From Paracoccaceae bacterium (lineage in GTDB: Bacteria > Pseudomonadota > Alphaproteobacteria > Rhodobacterales > Rhodobacteraceae), in assembly GCA_014654775.1 (NCBI GenBank), contig JACVZW010000019.1, forward strand, positions 25,045 to 89,044: 64,000 nt of DNA, in the 5' to 3' direction. The translations under genes were made by a program, and so were the position numbers. This document shows, one piece after another, positions 50,015 through 58,250 of this stretch (its first letter is position 1; each line of letters opens with the position of its first letter). The notes beneath the pieces are model-generated. The model was not told the DNA's origin. It was given only the letters and a program-made list of their open reading frames with translations, and did not search any database.

Positions 50015-51268
50015 TCAGACGGCGGGTTCGGGATGGGGCTGGCGGGCGCTGGGTTGAGCGGGGGGCAGGGCGGAATAGCCCGCGCGGCCTGCGACCCAAG
50101 TGCGCAGGGGGGCGGGGGTGCCGCCTTCGGGCCAGTCGATCAGGATGAGGTCGGCGCGCAGGCCGGGGGCGATGCGGCCCCGATCCGTCAGGCCCATGGC
50201 AAGCGCCGGGTTGGCGGAGACGAGTTTCCAGAGCGCGGGGAGAGGGGCGATGTTTTCTGCGAAGAGGCGGACCATCGCGCCCAGCATGGCGGGGTAGTAG
50301 TAATCTGAGGCGAGGATATCGCAGAGGCCGCGGGCGATCATCTCGGCTGCGCCGGGGCTGCCCAGATGGCTGCCGCCGCGCATCGCATTGGGCGCGCCAA
50401 GGACGATGGCATCGCCCGCCGCGCGGGCGGCGTGGAAGACGCGGTCATGCATTGGGAATTCGGCCACGCGGGCGCCCAAGGCGCGGTAATGGTCGCGGGT
50501 TTCGACCTGCGTGTCGTCATGTGACAGCATCGGCGCACCCGCGCGTTGGGCCATGGCAGCGATGCGGTCGATATCCGCCGGGACCTGCGGGCGGCGGGCC
50601 CAGACGCGGGTGATGAGGGCCACGAATTCGGTCGGGCTCATATGCGACCGCTTTGCGCGTTCGGAAAGTTTCGCAGCGAAGGCAGGGCTGGTGATATCCG
50701 TCACCGGATAATCGGGGATGTGATCGAACGGGCGTTCGTGAATCGGGATTTCGGGGTGCAGGAGGGCGCTGGTCGTGTGATCATTAAAGGCCAGCGCGGG
50801 GCGGTCGGCCCCTTGCAGGACATGGGCGATGAGGGGTTCGGCCTCGGCGCAGAAGGTTTCCCAGCGCAATTGGATGCGGTTGTCTGCGGTGAGGCGGGGG
50901 CGCAGCTCTTCCAGCGCGCGGACGATGCGCCAACCGGTTTCGACGGAGCGCAGGCCCGGTTCCCATGACAGGGTGAGGGCATGGTAGGCAGTGGCGATGC
51001 CGTTGGCGGCCAACTGGCGGTCGGTTTCCAGAAGGGCGCCGGGGATGGGGACGGTGACGCCGGGGCGTGGCATGACCTGCCGTTCGAAGGCATCGCCGTG
51101 GATGTCGACGAAGGCGGGGGCGAGGAGGAGGCCGCGGGCGGGGATCACCGTTGCGCCGTCGCGGGCCACGTCGATGCCTGTGATGCGGCCATTCTCGATC
51201 CTGACCGAGCCGGTCTCGATCCGGTCATCGAGGAGGAGGCTGGCGCCTTCGATCAGTTCGGCGATCAT
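50015..51268 (-). CDS. PhnM-like amidohydrolase (third copy)
   Basis: A 417-residue PhnM-family amidohydrolase. The metal box is VDIHGDAFERQVMPRP, matching the second copy (HGDx-FERQ) and not the canonical HTDN. LSHDDTQVETRDHYR and VLGAPNAMRGGSHLGSPG follow. ATG 51268 overlaps the methyltransferase stop (ATGA). It belongs to an operon with phnD/C/E-like transport genes, so its substrate is probably imported by them or derived from it. Confidence 0.85.
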   Translation of the reverse strand: MIAELIEGASLLLDDRIETGSVRIENGRITGIDVARDGATVIPARGLLLAPAFVDIHGDAFERQVMPRPGVTVPIPGALLETDRQLAANGIATAYHALTLSWEPGLRSVETGWRIVRALEELRPRLTADNRIQLRWETFCAEAEPLIAHVLQGADRPALAFNDHTTSALLHPEIPIHERPFDHIPDYPVTDITSPAFAAKLSERAKRSHMSPTEFVALITRVWARRPQVPADIDRIAAMAQRAGAPMLSHDDTQVETRDHYRALGARVAEFPMHDRVFHAARAAGDAIVLGAPNAMRGGSHLGSPGAAEMIARGLCDILASDYYYPAMLGAMVRLFAENIAPLPALWKLVSANPALAMGLTDRGRIAPGLRADLILIDWPEGGTPAPLRTWVAGRAGYSALPPAQPSARQPHPEPAV

Positions 51269-51933
51269 TTCAGACGCTCCGCCAGCAGGTGCCAATGCCA
51301 CGAGCCGGGTTTTTCATGGGGGCGGTCGAAAAAGGTGACGACTTCGAAGCCCCACATCAGGGACAGAAGCTCGGGCGCGGTGCAGAAGTAATGGGGGTGG
51401 ACCTTGTCGCCGTCGCCTTCGAAGACCCAGGTGTTGCGGCTGATCTCGCGCCCCGGGGCCTTGGCCTGTTCGACGGGCAGGCGGCGGGCGGAGAGCATGG
51501 TGGCCATGAAGCTACCGCCGGGGCGGGTGACGCGCGCAACCTCGGCCATCGTGCGGCGGACGATGGTTTCGTCGCCGTGGTAGATGACGTTCCAAGCCAG
51601 CACGTGGTCAAAGCTGGCGGGGTCGAAGGGCAGGTCGGTCATCGGGCCGTGATGGGTGGCGATGGTCAGGCCTTCGGCGAAAGCGGCGGCGGAGATGGCG
51701 GCGGTGGCGGCCTCAGCGGCATCTAGGGCCGTGACGTGGTGGCCCGCGCGGGCGAAGGCGAGCGCGTGGCGGCCGATGCCTGCGCCGAGGTCGAGGATGC
51801 GGGACCCGGGGGGGAGGCTGGCGGCATGGTCCATCACCCAAGGCTCTGCCATGGCCCAAGGCGAGGTGCCGTCGGCGCGCTGCCATTCCTTGTTCCAGTA
51901 GAGATGGGCGGTGTCGGTGGTCATGTCGTTCAT
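51265..51933 (-). CDS. class I SAM-dependent methyltransferase
   Basis: A 222-residue methyltransferase. Motif I, the SAM loop, is ILDLGAGIGRHALAFARAG; VTALDAAE gives the acidic ribose-binding residue; FDHVLAWNVIYHGD is motif II and VTRPGGSFMATML motif III. The substrate is not evident. It overlaps both neighbours (ATGA at 51930-51933 and 51265-51268), so it is fully integrated in the second phosphonate transport operon rather than an accidental neighbour. Confidence 0.87.
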   Translation of the reverse strand: MNDMTTDTAHLYWNKEWQRADGTSPWAMAEPWVMDHAASLPPGSRILDLGAGIGRHALAFARAGHHVTALDAAEAATAAISAAAFAEGLTIATHHGPMTDLPFDPASFDHVLAWNVIYHGDETIVRRTMAEVARVTRPGGSFMATMLSARRLPVEQAKAPGREISRNTWVFEGDGDKVHPHYFCTAPELLSLMWGFEVVTFFDRPHEKPGSWHWHLLAERLK

Positions 51934-52727
51934 ATCAACTTCCTGCGGATCCAGCCCGAGCCCTGTTCGACCGCGATCACGAGGGCCAGAAGGAGGAGGA
52001 TGATCGCGAGGGCTTCGTCGTAGTTGAACAAGTCGAAGGCGACCTTGAGGTCGACGCCAATGCCGCCCGCGCCCACGAGGCCCAAGGCCGCGGAGCCGCG
52101 CACGGCCTTTTCGAGGGCGAAGAGGGAGGTGGCGGTGAAGGAGGGCAGGCAGGCGGGGAAGACGGCGGAGACGATGATCCCCATGCGGGATGCGCCGATG
52201 GCGCGGAGTGCGTCCTGCGGGCCGGGATCGGTTTCCTCCATCGCTTCGGCGAAGAAGCGGCCTGCGAAGCCGATCTTGTCGACCATGATGGCCATGACGC
52301 CTGCGGCGGGGCCGAGGCCCACGACGATGATGAAGATGATGGCCCAGACGAGGTCGGGCACCGTGCGGAACAGCGCGATGAGCGAGCGCGCGACGAAGCG
52401 GATGGCCGGGTGAGGGGAGAGGCGGTCGGTGGCGAGGATGGCGAAGGGCACCGCGAAGAGTAGACCCAGCGCACAGCCCGCGACGGCCATCTGCAGCGTC
52501 TCAAGGAGTTTCCAGCCGATCGGCACGATGCGAGAGAAGTCCGGGGGGAACATCTGCATCAGCAGGCCCGAGGGCGCGAAGAGGCGGGCGATGCCGCTGC
52601 CCAAGGCCTGTGCCGAGGGGGCGGTGGCGGCGATGGACGAGATCACCAGCGCGAGCACCAGAAGGAGGCCCACATATTCGGCAAGGCTGCGGTGCTGGAA
52701 CCGGGGCGGGGCGGCGTAAGTGGTCAT
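51930..52727 (-). CDS. PhnE-like ABC transporter permease
   Basis: A 265-residue permease with about six helices. EAA loop: DPGPQDALRAIGASRMGIIVSAVFPACLPS. Without the insert seen in the long PhnE at 44252. Works with the adjacent PhnC-like ATPase and PhnD-like binding protein. Confidence 0.9.
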   Translation of the reverse strand: MTTYAAPPRFQHRSLAEYVGLLLVLALVISSIAATAPSAQALGSGIARLFAPSGLLMQMFPPDFSRIVPIGWKLLETLQMAVAGCALGLLFAVPFAILATDRLSPHPAIRFVARSLIALFRTVPDLVWAIIFIIVVGLGPAAGVMAIMVDKIGFAGRFFAEAMEETDPGPQDALRAIGASRMGIIVSAVFPACLPSFTATSLFALEKAVRGSAALGLVGAGGIGVDLKVAFDLFNYDEALAIILLLLALVIAVEQGSGWIRRKLI

Positions 52728-53530
52728 GCGGTGACCCCGTGATCAAAGAAGCGGCGCAGGCCTTCGGCATCGGCGCGTGCGGTGGGCAGGTCGAGCGCGA
52801 GGCGCCCCGATTGCAGGCCGAGGATGCGGTCGGAGAAGGCGAGCGTGTGTTCAAGGCGGTGCGAGATCACCAGAAGCGACAGGCCATCGGCGCGCACGAG
52901 ATTGAGGAGGAGCGACATCACCTCTTCGCCCGTCTGGGGATCAAGGCTGGCATCGGGTTCGTCCGCCAAGATGAAGGCGGGGCGCTGCATCAGCATGCGG
53001 GCAATGGCGATGCGCTGCTGCTGGCCGCCGGAAAGGCTGTCCACCCGCGCCTCGGCCCGGTCGGCAAGGCCCACGCGGGCGAGGCAGGCCATCGCCTCGG
53101 CCCGCACATCGGCGGGGGCGAGGGACTGAAACCACGCGCGGGGGCCGGAGAGGCGCGATTGCACGCCATGGATGACATTCGACAGCGCCGAAAGGCGCGG
53201 CACGAGGTTGTGCTTTTGCCAGACGATGCCCACTTGCGCGCGGAAGCGGCGCAGTGCGGTGGGCGAAAGGGCGCGGATGTCCTGACCGAGCATCTCGATC
53301 CCGCCGGAGGTGGGTTCGGTCAGCCGGACGAGGCATTTCAAAAGCGTGGACTTGCCCGAGCCATTCGCGCCGATCAGCGCGGTGGATTGGCCGGGCGCTA
53401 CGGTGAAGTCGAGGCCCTGCAGGATGGCCCGGCCATCAGCATAGGCTTTGTGCAGGCTTGTCACGCGCAGCACCGGCCCCACTTGCGTGGAGCCGGTGGC
53501 CGTGCGGGCCGGAAGGAGAGGAGCGTTCAT
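52724..53530 (-). CDS. PhnC-like ABC transporter ATP-binding protein
   Basis: A 268-residue ATPase of the phosphonate/organophosphate importer type. Walker [18 protein letters not shown]; signature: [17 protein letters not shown]; Walker B: AFILADEPDASLDP; switch His in LLVISHRLEH. It overlaps the permease start (ATGA). About 34 bp after the binding-protein gene. Confidence 0.92.
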   Translation of the reverse strand: MNAPLLPARTATGSTQVGPVLRVTSLHKAYADGRAILQGLDFTVAPGQSTALIGANGSGKSTLLKCLVRLTEPTSGGIEMLGQDIRALSPTALRRFRAQVGIVWQKHNLVPRLSALSNVIHGVQSRLSGPRAWFQSLAPADVRAEAMACLARVGLADRAEARVDSLSGGQQQRIAIARMLMQRPAFILADEPDASLDPQTGEEVMSLLLNLVRADGLSLLVISHRLEHTLAFSDRILGLQSGRLALDLPTARADAEGLRRFFDHGVTA

Positions 53531-53564
53531 CGGCCCGTGGGTCCTTGAGTGATCACTCGACCGA

Positions 53565-54446
53565 TCACTGGCCGACGAATTCAGCGAATTCGGTGATGCC
53601 GATATTGCGGTACATCAGGCGGACCACGTCGTAATCCGCATCCGTGACGGTCGCATTGAACGAGCCGCCGATATACTTGGCGTTCTCTTCCGGCGTGGTG
53701 ACGGCGGCGAGGATCGCGTCGCCCTGTTCGGCAAAGGTCTTGCGGACGGTTTCCACCACTTCGGGCGCGACATCGGCCGAGGCGAGGAGCACGTCATTCG
53801 GAAGCTGGTCGCCCTTCACGAGGACGCGGAACTTCTGATCCGGGAACTTTTCGGTGATCGAGTCGATATGGGTACGGTTCAGGCCGATGCCCGCGATTTC
53901 ACCCTTGATGAGCGCCTCGACCGCGACGTTGCGGTTCAGGAAGACGGGCTCGTAATCGGTGGCATAGGTGAGGCCAGCTTCGGCGAGCAGGGTGACCGGG
54001 CCGAGATGCTGCGAGGTGGAGCCGATCTCGCCGAAGGAGATCTTGCTGCCCTTCAGGTCTTCGGGCGACTGTATGGGCGAGCCGTCGAGGACGACGACCG
54101 AGGACCAGTAATCGGGACGGACCCAAGTCACGACGGGCTGGGCGTCGAGGCGGGCGTTGAAGACCACGTATTCAGCCGGGCCGGTGAGGACGAAATCAAC
54201 CTGACCGGCGGCCATCGCCTCGACCGCCACGGTGCGGCCCGAAACGGGGAAGAATTCGACGGTCAGGCCGGAGGCGGCTTCGAAGGCCTCTTTGAAGGGG
54301 CCCATCTCGCGCTGGACCGCTTCCATCCCGTCGATGTCGGTGAAGGCGAAGCGGATGGTTTCGGCGGCAACCGAGGGGCTGGCGATCATCAGGCTGGCGG
54401 CCATCAGGCCCGGCGCGATCAGAGTTTTGGCGAAGAAGGTCTTCAT
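53565..54446 (-). CDS. PhnD-like periplasmic phosphonate/organophosphate-binding protein
   Basis: A 293-residue exported binding protein. Signal peptide residues ~1-28 (TLIAPGLMAASLMIASPSVAA), then IRFAFTDIDGMEAVQREM, VSGRTVAVEAMAAGQVDFVLTGPAEYVVF and SFGEIGSTSQHLGP. The last is the PhnD family's ligand loop but differs from that of PhnD at 46521 (PNSTSG), so another ligand is likely. First gene of a six-gene operon; ATG 54446. A Pho box lies ~95 bp upstream. Confidence 0.9.
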   Translation of the reverse strand: MKTFFAKTLIAPGLMAASLMIASPSVAAETIRFAFTDIDGMEAVQREMGPFKEAFEAASGLTVEFFPVSGRTVAVEAMAAGQVDFVLTGPAEYVVFNARLDAQPVVTWVRPDYWSSVVVLDGSPIQSPEDLKGSKISFGEIGSTSQHLGPVTLLAEAGLTYATDYEPVFLNRNVAVEALIKGEIAGIGLNRTHIDSITEKFPDQKFRVLVKGDQLPNDVLLASADVAPEVVETVRKTFAEQGDAILAAVTTPEENAKYIGGSFNATVTDADYDVVRLMYRNIGITEFAEFVGQ

Positions 54447-54540
54447 GGCGGTGTCCCGGTTCATGGTGGATGACGGGACCCGCATAACAACGGCCTGTGA
54501 CGCAGCGACAAAGAAGCCGTGACGGTTGGGCGACGGCGTC

Positions 54541-54558
54541 ATGACGTTTGCATGACGG
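54541..54558 (-). promoter_or_regulatory. Pho-box-like site upstream of the second phosphonate transport operon
   Basis: On the minus strand CCGTCAT-GCAA-ACGTCAT, the best match here to CTGTCAT-N4-CTGTCAT (6 of 7 and 5 of 7). A further CCGTCAC repeat follows about 28 bp downstream on the same strand. It lies between tRNA-Pro and the phnD-like gene. Confidence 0.6.
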
Positions 54559-54590
54559 CGCATGTCGGGGGGATTGGGGGGAGCGATCAC

Positions 54591-54667
54591 TGGTCGGAGC
54601 GAGAGGATTCGAACCTCCGACCCCCTGCTCCCGAAGCAGGTGCGCTACCAGACTGCGCTACGCTCCG
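54591..54667 (-). tRNA. tRNA-Pro (CGG)
   Basis: A 77-nt cloverleaf: acceptor CGGAGCG pairs with CGCTCCG, followed by encoded ACCA (54594-54591). The anticodon loop TTCGGGA, between stems CCTGC and GCAGG, reads CGG. The T-arm has GGTTCGAATCC. Intact, with no duplicated fragment of its 3' end seen in this window, so no evidence of island insertion here. Confidence 0.96.
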
Positions 54668-54723
54668 ACCGTGTGGGGGTGGGGTTACAGCCCTGTCGCG
54701 GCTTTTGCAAGGGGTGGGGCGCG

Positions 54724-55695
54724 TCAATCCTGCCGTTCGGGGATGCCCATGCGTTGCATCATCACGCTGACGCGGGGCATGCCGCCGTTTTCGGGGCGGC
54801 CTTTGGTGGAAAGCACGGGACGGTTCCCCGAGACAGAGGGCGTGCCTTCGCGCAGGACGATGTAGATGCCCGAGGCGATGATGATGGCCGACCCGATGGC
54901 GGTGACGCGGTCAATCGATTCGTTGAAGAGGAGCGAGCCGAAGAGGGCGGCCCAGAGGATTTGGGAATACTGCATGGGGGCAACGATGATCGCGGGGGCG
55001 GTGCGGTAGGCTTTGATCACGAGAAGGCCCCCGAGGAAGGAAAACAGCGCGATGACGAACATCAGCCCGAGATCGGTGATCTGCATCGGGACATAGACGA
55101 AGGGCAGCGCCGCGCCCATGGCCAGCACGTTGCCGAGCATGGGGTAGAGCATGAGGACGGCGGAGCGTTCGTCCTTGCCGATTTTGCGGACGATGACGGA
55201 GCCAAGCGCCGCCGTGACGGCGGCGGCCATCGCGGCGAGGTGGCCAAGTTCGAGATCGGCCTGACCGGGGCGCAGCACGACAAGGACGCCGATCAGCCCG
55301 ACGACGACCGCCGCGCCACGATGGATGCCCACCCGCTCCCCCAGCATGGGGATGGCCATCACGGTGATGAGAAGGGGCATGGAGAAGAAGATCGCGTAGC
55401 ACTGCGCGAGCGGCAGGGTAGAGAAGGCGTAGAAGGCAAGCACGCCGCTGATCACGGCGGAGAGGGCGCGCAGCAGGCTCCACCACGGGTGGCGGGGGAC
55501 GAGGTTTTCGTCCCGCTTGTCGCCCATCAGCATGACGGAGAGGAGGGGGAAGGACAGCAGGCCCGAGAAGAAGATGATCTGTACGGCGGAAAAGGTGCCG
55601 CCGAGATACTTCACCACCACGTCATGGGTGGCGTAGATGCCGAAGGCGGCAAGGGAGAGCGCGGCGCCCTTGAGGTTGGATTGCGATGTGGTCAT
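54724..55695 (-). CDS. EamA/DMT family transporter
   Basis: A 323-residue membrane protein with about ten helices in two EamA repeats (LSLAAFGIYATHDVVVKYLGG ... LPLAQCYAIFFSMPLLITVMAIPMLGE; AAAVTAALGSVIVRKIGKDE ... PMQYSQILWAALFGSLLFNE). ATG 55695 begins MTTSQSNLKG. It differs from the EamA gene at 28224 in sequence but has the same architecture. Substrate unknown. The C-terminal 40 residues are a polar tail. Confidence 0.87.
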   Translation of the reverse strand: MTTSQSNLKGAALSLAAFGIYATHDVVVKYLGGTFSAVQIIFFSGLLSFPLLSVMLMGDKRDENLVPRHPWWSLLRALSAVISGVLAFYAFSTLPLAQCYAIFFSMPLLITVMAIPMLGERVGIHRGAAVVVGLIGVLVVLRPGQADLELGHLAAMAAAVTAALGSVIVRKIGKDERSAVLMLYPMLGNVLAMGAALPFVYVPMQITDLGLMFVIALFSFLGGLLVIKAYRTAPAIIVAPMQYSQILWAALFGSLLFNESIDRVTAIGSAIIIASGIYIVLREGTPSVSGNRPVLSTKGRPENGGMPRVSVMMQRMGIPERQD

Positions 55696-55786
55696 GGGGG
55701 CCTTCGGTCCGGCGCGGGCGGGCAGCGGTACCCTGATGCACCGGGACGGGCGCGGACGCAAGCCGGGGTTGTGCCGGAAGGCGGGG

Positions 55787-55896
55787 CAGGATGGGTAGGA
55801 TTGCCCATCCTACGGGATCGTGCGGGAAAGATGGGCAGGAGTGCCCATCCTACGGGGTGCGGCGGGTAGGATGGGCAATGCTGCCCATCCTTCCGG
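55787..55896. repeat. three REP-like palindromes after leuB
   Basis: Three hairpins in a row, each close to GGATGGGCA-N4-TGCCCATCC followed by TACGG or TTCCGG: about 55789-55815, 55829-55856 and 55867-55896. The last ends directly against the leuB stop and could end leuB transcription. A fourth family member is at 1980-2008. Confidence 0.75.
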
Positions 55897-57018
55897 TCAG
55901 AGCGAGGCGTCCAGCGCGGCGAGCACGGCGTCGCCCATCTGGGACGTGGAGACGGGAGTGCCGCCTTCGGGGCCCATCAGATCGGCGGTGCGGACGCCAT
56001 CGGCGAGCACCTTCTCGACCGCGGCCTCCACGCGCTTGGCCTCATCGCCCAGATCGAAGCTGTAGCGCAGGGCCATGGCGAAGGAGAGGATGCAGGCGAT
56101 GGGGTTCGCCTTGCCTTGACCCGCGATGTCGGGGGCCGAGCCGTGCACGGGTTCGTAAAGCGCCTTGGGGCGGCCATTGGCCATCGGCGCGCCGAGGCTG
56201 GCCGAGGGCAGCATGCCCAAGCTGCCGGTCAACATCGCGGCGGCGTCCGACAAGAGGTCGCCGAAGAGGTTGTCGGTCACGATGACGTCGAACTGCTTGG
56301 GCCAGCGGCAGAGCTGCATCGCGCCCGCATCGGCATACATGTGCGACAGCTGCACGTCGGGATATTCGCGGTCATGCACTTCTTGCACCACCTGCCGCCA
56401 GAGGATGCCCGATTCCATGACATTGGCCTTCTCCATCGAGCAGACCTTGTTGTTGCGGCGGCGGGCGAGTTCGAAGGCCGAGCGGGCGACGCGGGCGATC
56501 TCAGACTCAGTGTAGCGCTGGGTGTTGATGCCGACGCGTTCGTTGCCTTCGGTGAAGATGCCGCGCGGTTCGCCGAAATAGACGCCGGAGGTGAGTTCGC
56601 GGACGATGACGATGTCGAGGCCTGCCACGACCTCTTTCTTCAGCGAGGAGAAGTCGGCCAGCGCGTCAAAGCACTGGGCGGGGCGGAGGTTGGAGTAGAG
56701 GTCCATCTCCTTGCGCAGGCGGAGGAGCCCGCGTTCGGGTTTCACCGAGAAGTCGAGATTGTCGTATTGCGGGCCGCCGACGGCACCCAGAAGGACGGCA
56801 TCCACCTCCTGCGCCTTGGCCATGGTGTCGTCATGCAGGGGGGTGCCGTGTTTGTCATAGGCGCAGCCGCCGACGAGGTCTTCGGTCACGTCGAAGGTGA
56901 TGCCGCGGCGCGTGCCGAACCAGCCGATGATCTTTTTCACCTCGGCCATGACTTCGGGGCCGATGCCATCGCCGGCGAGGATGAGAAGGGAGGGATTGGC
57001 CAAGGCGCGCTCCTGCAT
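55897..57018 (-). CDS. leuB: 3-isopropylmalate dehydrogenase
   Basis: A 373-residue NAD-dependent decarboxylating dehydrogenase, third step of leucine biosynthesis. Start [32 protein letters not shown] carries the catalytic Lys; [30 protein letters not shown] carries the metal-binding Asp; and [20 protein letters not shown] the NAD site. The leuC-leuD pair lies 4 kb further on the same strand, with four genes between. ATG 57018. Confidence 0.96.
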   Translation of the reverse strand: MQERALANPSLLILAGDGIGPEVMAEVKKIIGWFGTRRGITFDVTEDLVGGCAYDKHGTPLHDDTMAKAQEVDAVLLGAVGGPQYDNLDFSVKPERGLLRLRKEMDLYSNLRPAQCFDALADFSSLKKEVVAGLDIVIVRELTSGVYFGEPRGIFTEGNERVGINTQRYTESEIARVARSAFELARRRNNKVCSMEKANVMESGILWRQVVQEVHDREYPDVQLSHMYADAGAMQLCRWPKQFDVIVTDNLFGDLLSDAAAMLTGSLGMLPSASLGAPMANGRPKALYEPVHGSAPDIAGQGKANPIACILSFAMALRYSFDLGDEAKRVEAAVEKVLADGVRTADLMGPEGGTPVSTSQMGDAVLAALDASL

Positions 57019-57179
57019 GAGACGGAAGGGTCGCGGGGTGGCCTAGCGGCTTGGCCCGGCCCGGTCAAGGTGGGGCGATGCGGCGGTGGTACGGTGCTGG
57101 GCCGTCTGGTTGATGCGCGGCCGGTTTGGTGTCATCTTGGCCGCGGGTAGCTGGTGCGTGTTTGCTTGTGTGGTGGGGA

Positions 57180-58250
57180 ATGAGCCAGGGGCATTGGGGG
57201 TTTTCCGCCCTTCTGGGACCTGTGCGGAGACTGCGGTCGCTGCTGGTCGGTCGGGCCGGGGCGGAGCAGGGTGCGGGCGGCAATGGCGTCGTCTTGCATC
57301 TGCTACTCGCCGAGATGGCCTTTGCGGCGGGCGATGATCTGGGGCGGGTGTTCCGGCACCGCTATGTGCTGCTGCATTACCTTGGCCTGAGCGTGCCGGT
57401 CTTTCTGGCCTTTCTGATCTTTAATCCGACGGGGCCACTTCATACGCCCTATCTGCCATCCATCGGGTTGGGAATCGTCATGATGATGGCGACGGTTTCG
57501 GCCTATGTCTGGCTGCTGTGCTGGGGGCTGCGCCGTCTGTCGTTACCGATGCGGGTGCCGCTGACGCCGGGGCTGCTGCTGGGGGCGCAGGTCCTGATGC
57601 TGGCGGTGCAGTTCACCGGCAACGAGATGGGCGTGACAGCGGAATGGTCGGTGCGGCGGTCGACCATGCTGGTGATCGGCTTTGCCCTTTATCTGGAAGC
57701 GGCGGCGATGGTTCTGCTGCGGGGACCGGCGCCGCGGGCCTTGGGGCAGTTGCGGGCAGAGCAGCGGGCGGCGCAGCTGCCGCCGGTGACCCTTGCCGCA
57801 GAGGAGGCCCCGAAAGCGGCCCCGCCGCCCACCCTGCCAGAGGAGGCGGCGCTGACGGAGCTGCGCGATCTGTTGCGGCTGGAGGCGCAGGGGAATTTCG
57901 TCTTGGTGGTCACGGCGAGTGGACGGCATGTGCTGCCCGGTCCGTTTTCGGCCCGGGTGGCGCGGCTGGCGGATCATCCGGGATGGCAGGTGCATCGGTC
58001 GCATTGGGTGGCGGCGCGGGCGGTGGTGGGGGTGCGCCGGTCGGGGCGGCGCACGGTGATCGAGACGGCGGATGGCGCGGAGGTGTTGGTGGCCGGGGCG
58101 CAGGCGGCCGAGATCAGGGCTTGGGCCGAGGCGGTGGCGCAGGGCCGCCGCGCGGCCGGGATGGCCCCGGCGCCGCCGATGCGGCGGGGCAGGCCGGGCG
58201 CGGGGCGGGATGGCACGCGGCCGCCTCTGGGACAGGGGGGCGGATCATGA
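57180..58250 (+). CDS. membrane-anchored LytTR-domain regulator (first of a tandem pair)
   Basis: A 356-residue protein. Residues ~60-185 contain four hydrophobic helices (LHYLGLSVPVFLAFLIF; IGLGIVMMMATVSAYVWLLCW; LTPGLLLGAQVLMLAVQF; MLVIGFALYLEAAAMVLL). Residues ~235-335 resemble a LytTR DNA-binding domain (LRLEAQGNFVLVVTASGRHVLPG; GWQVHRSHWVAARAVVG). A Pro/Arg-rich tail ends the protein. Such membrane LytTR proteins are found in Rhodobacterales, sometimes repressing competence-like or pilus-type systems elsewhere; no target is evident here. ATG 57180 has GGTGGGGA upstream. Its stop overlaps the ATG of the next paralogue. Confidence 0.78.
   Translation: MSQGHWGFSALLGPVRRLRSLLVGRAGAEQGAGGNGVVLHLLLAEMAFAAGDDLGRVFRHRYVLLHYLGLSVPVFLAFLIFNPTGPLHTPYLPSIGLGIVMMMATVSAYVWLLCWGLRRLSLPMRVPLTPGLLLGAQVLMLAVQFTGNEMGVTAEWSVRRSTMLVIGFALYLEAAAMVLLRGPAPRALGQLRAEQRAAQLPPVTLAAEEAPKAAPPPTLPEEAALTELRDLLRLEAQGNFVLVVTASGRHVLPGPFSARVARLADHPGWQVHRSHWVAARAVVGVRRSGRRTVIETADGAEVLVAGAQAAEIRAWAEAVAQGRRAAGMAPAPPMRRGRPGAGRDGTRPPLGQGGGS

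Noticed and set aside
54591..54667. tRNA-Pro as an attachment site for a phosphonate island.
   Set aside because: No integrase, no duplicated tRNA end and no change in base composition was seen within the window.
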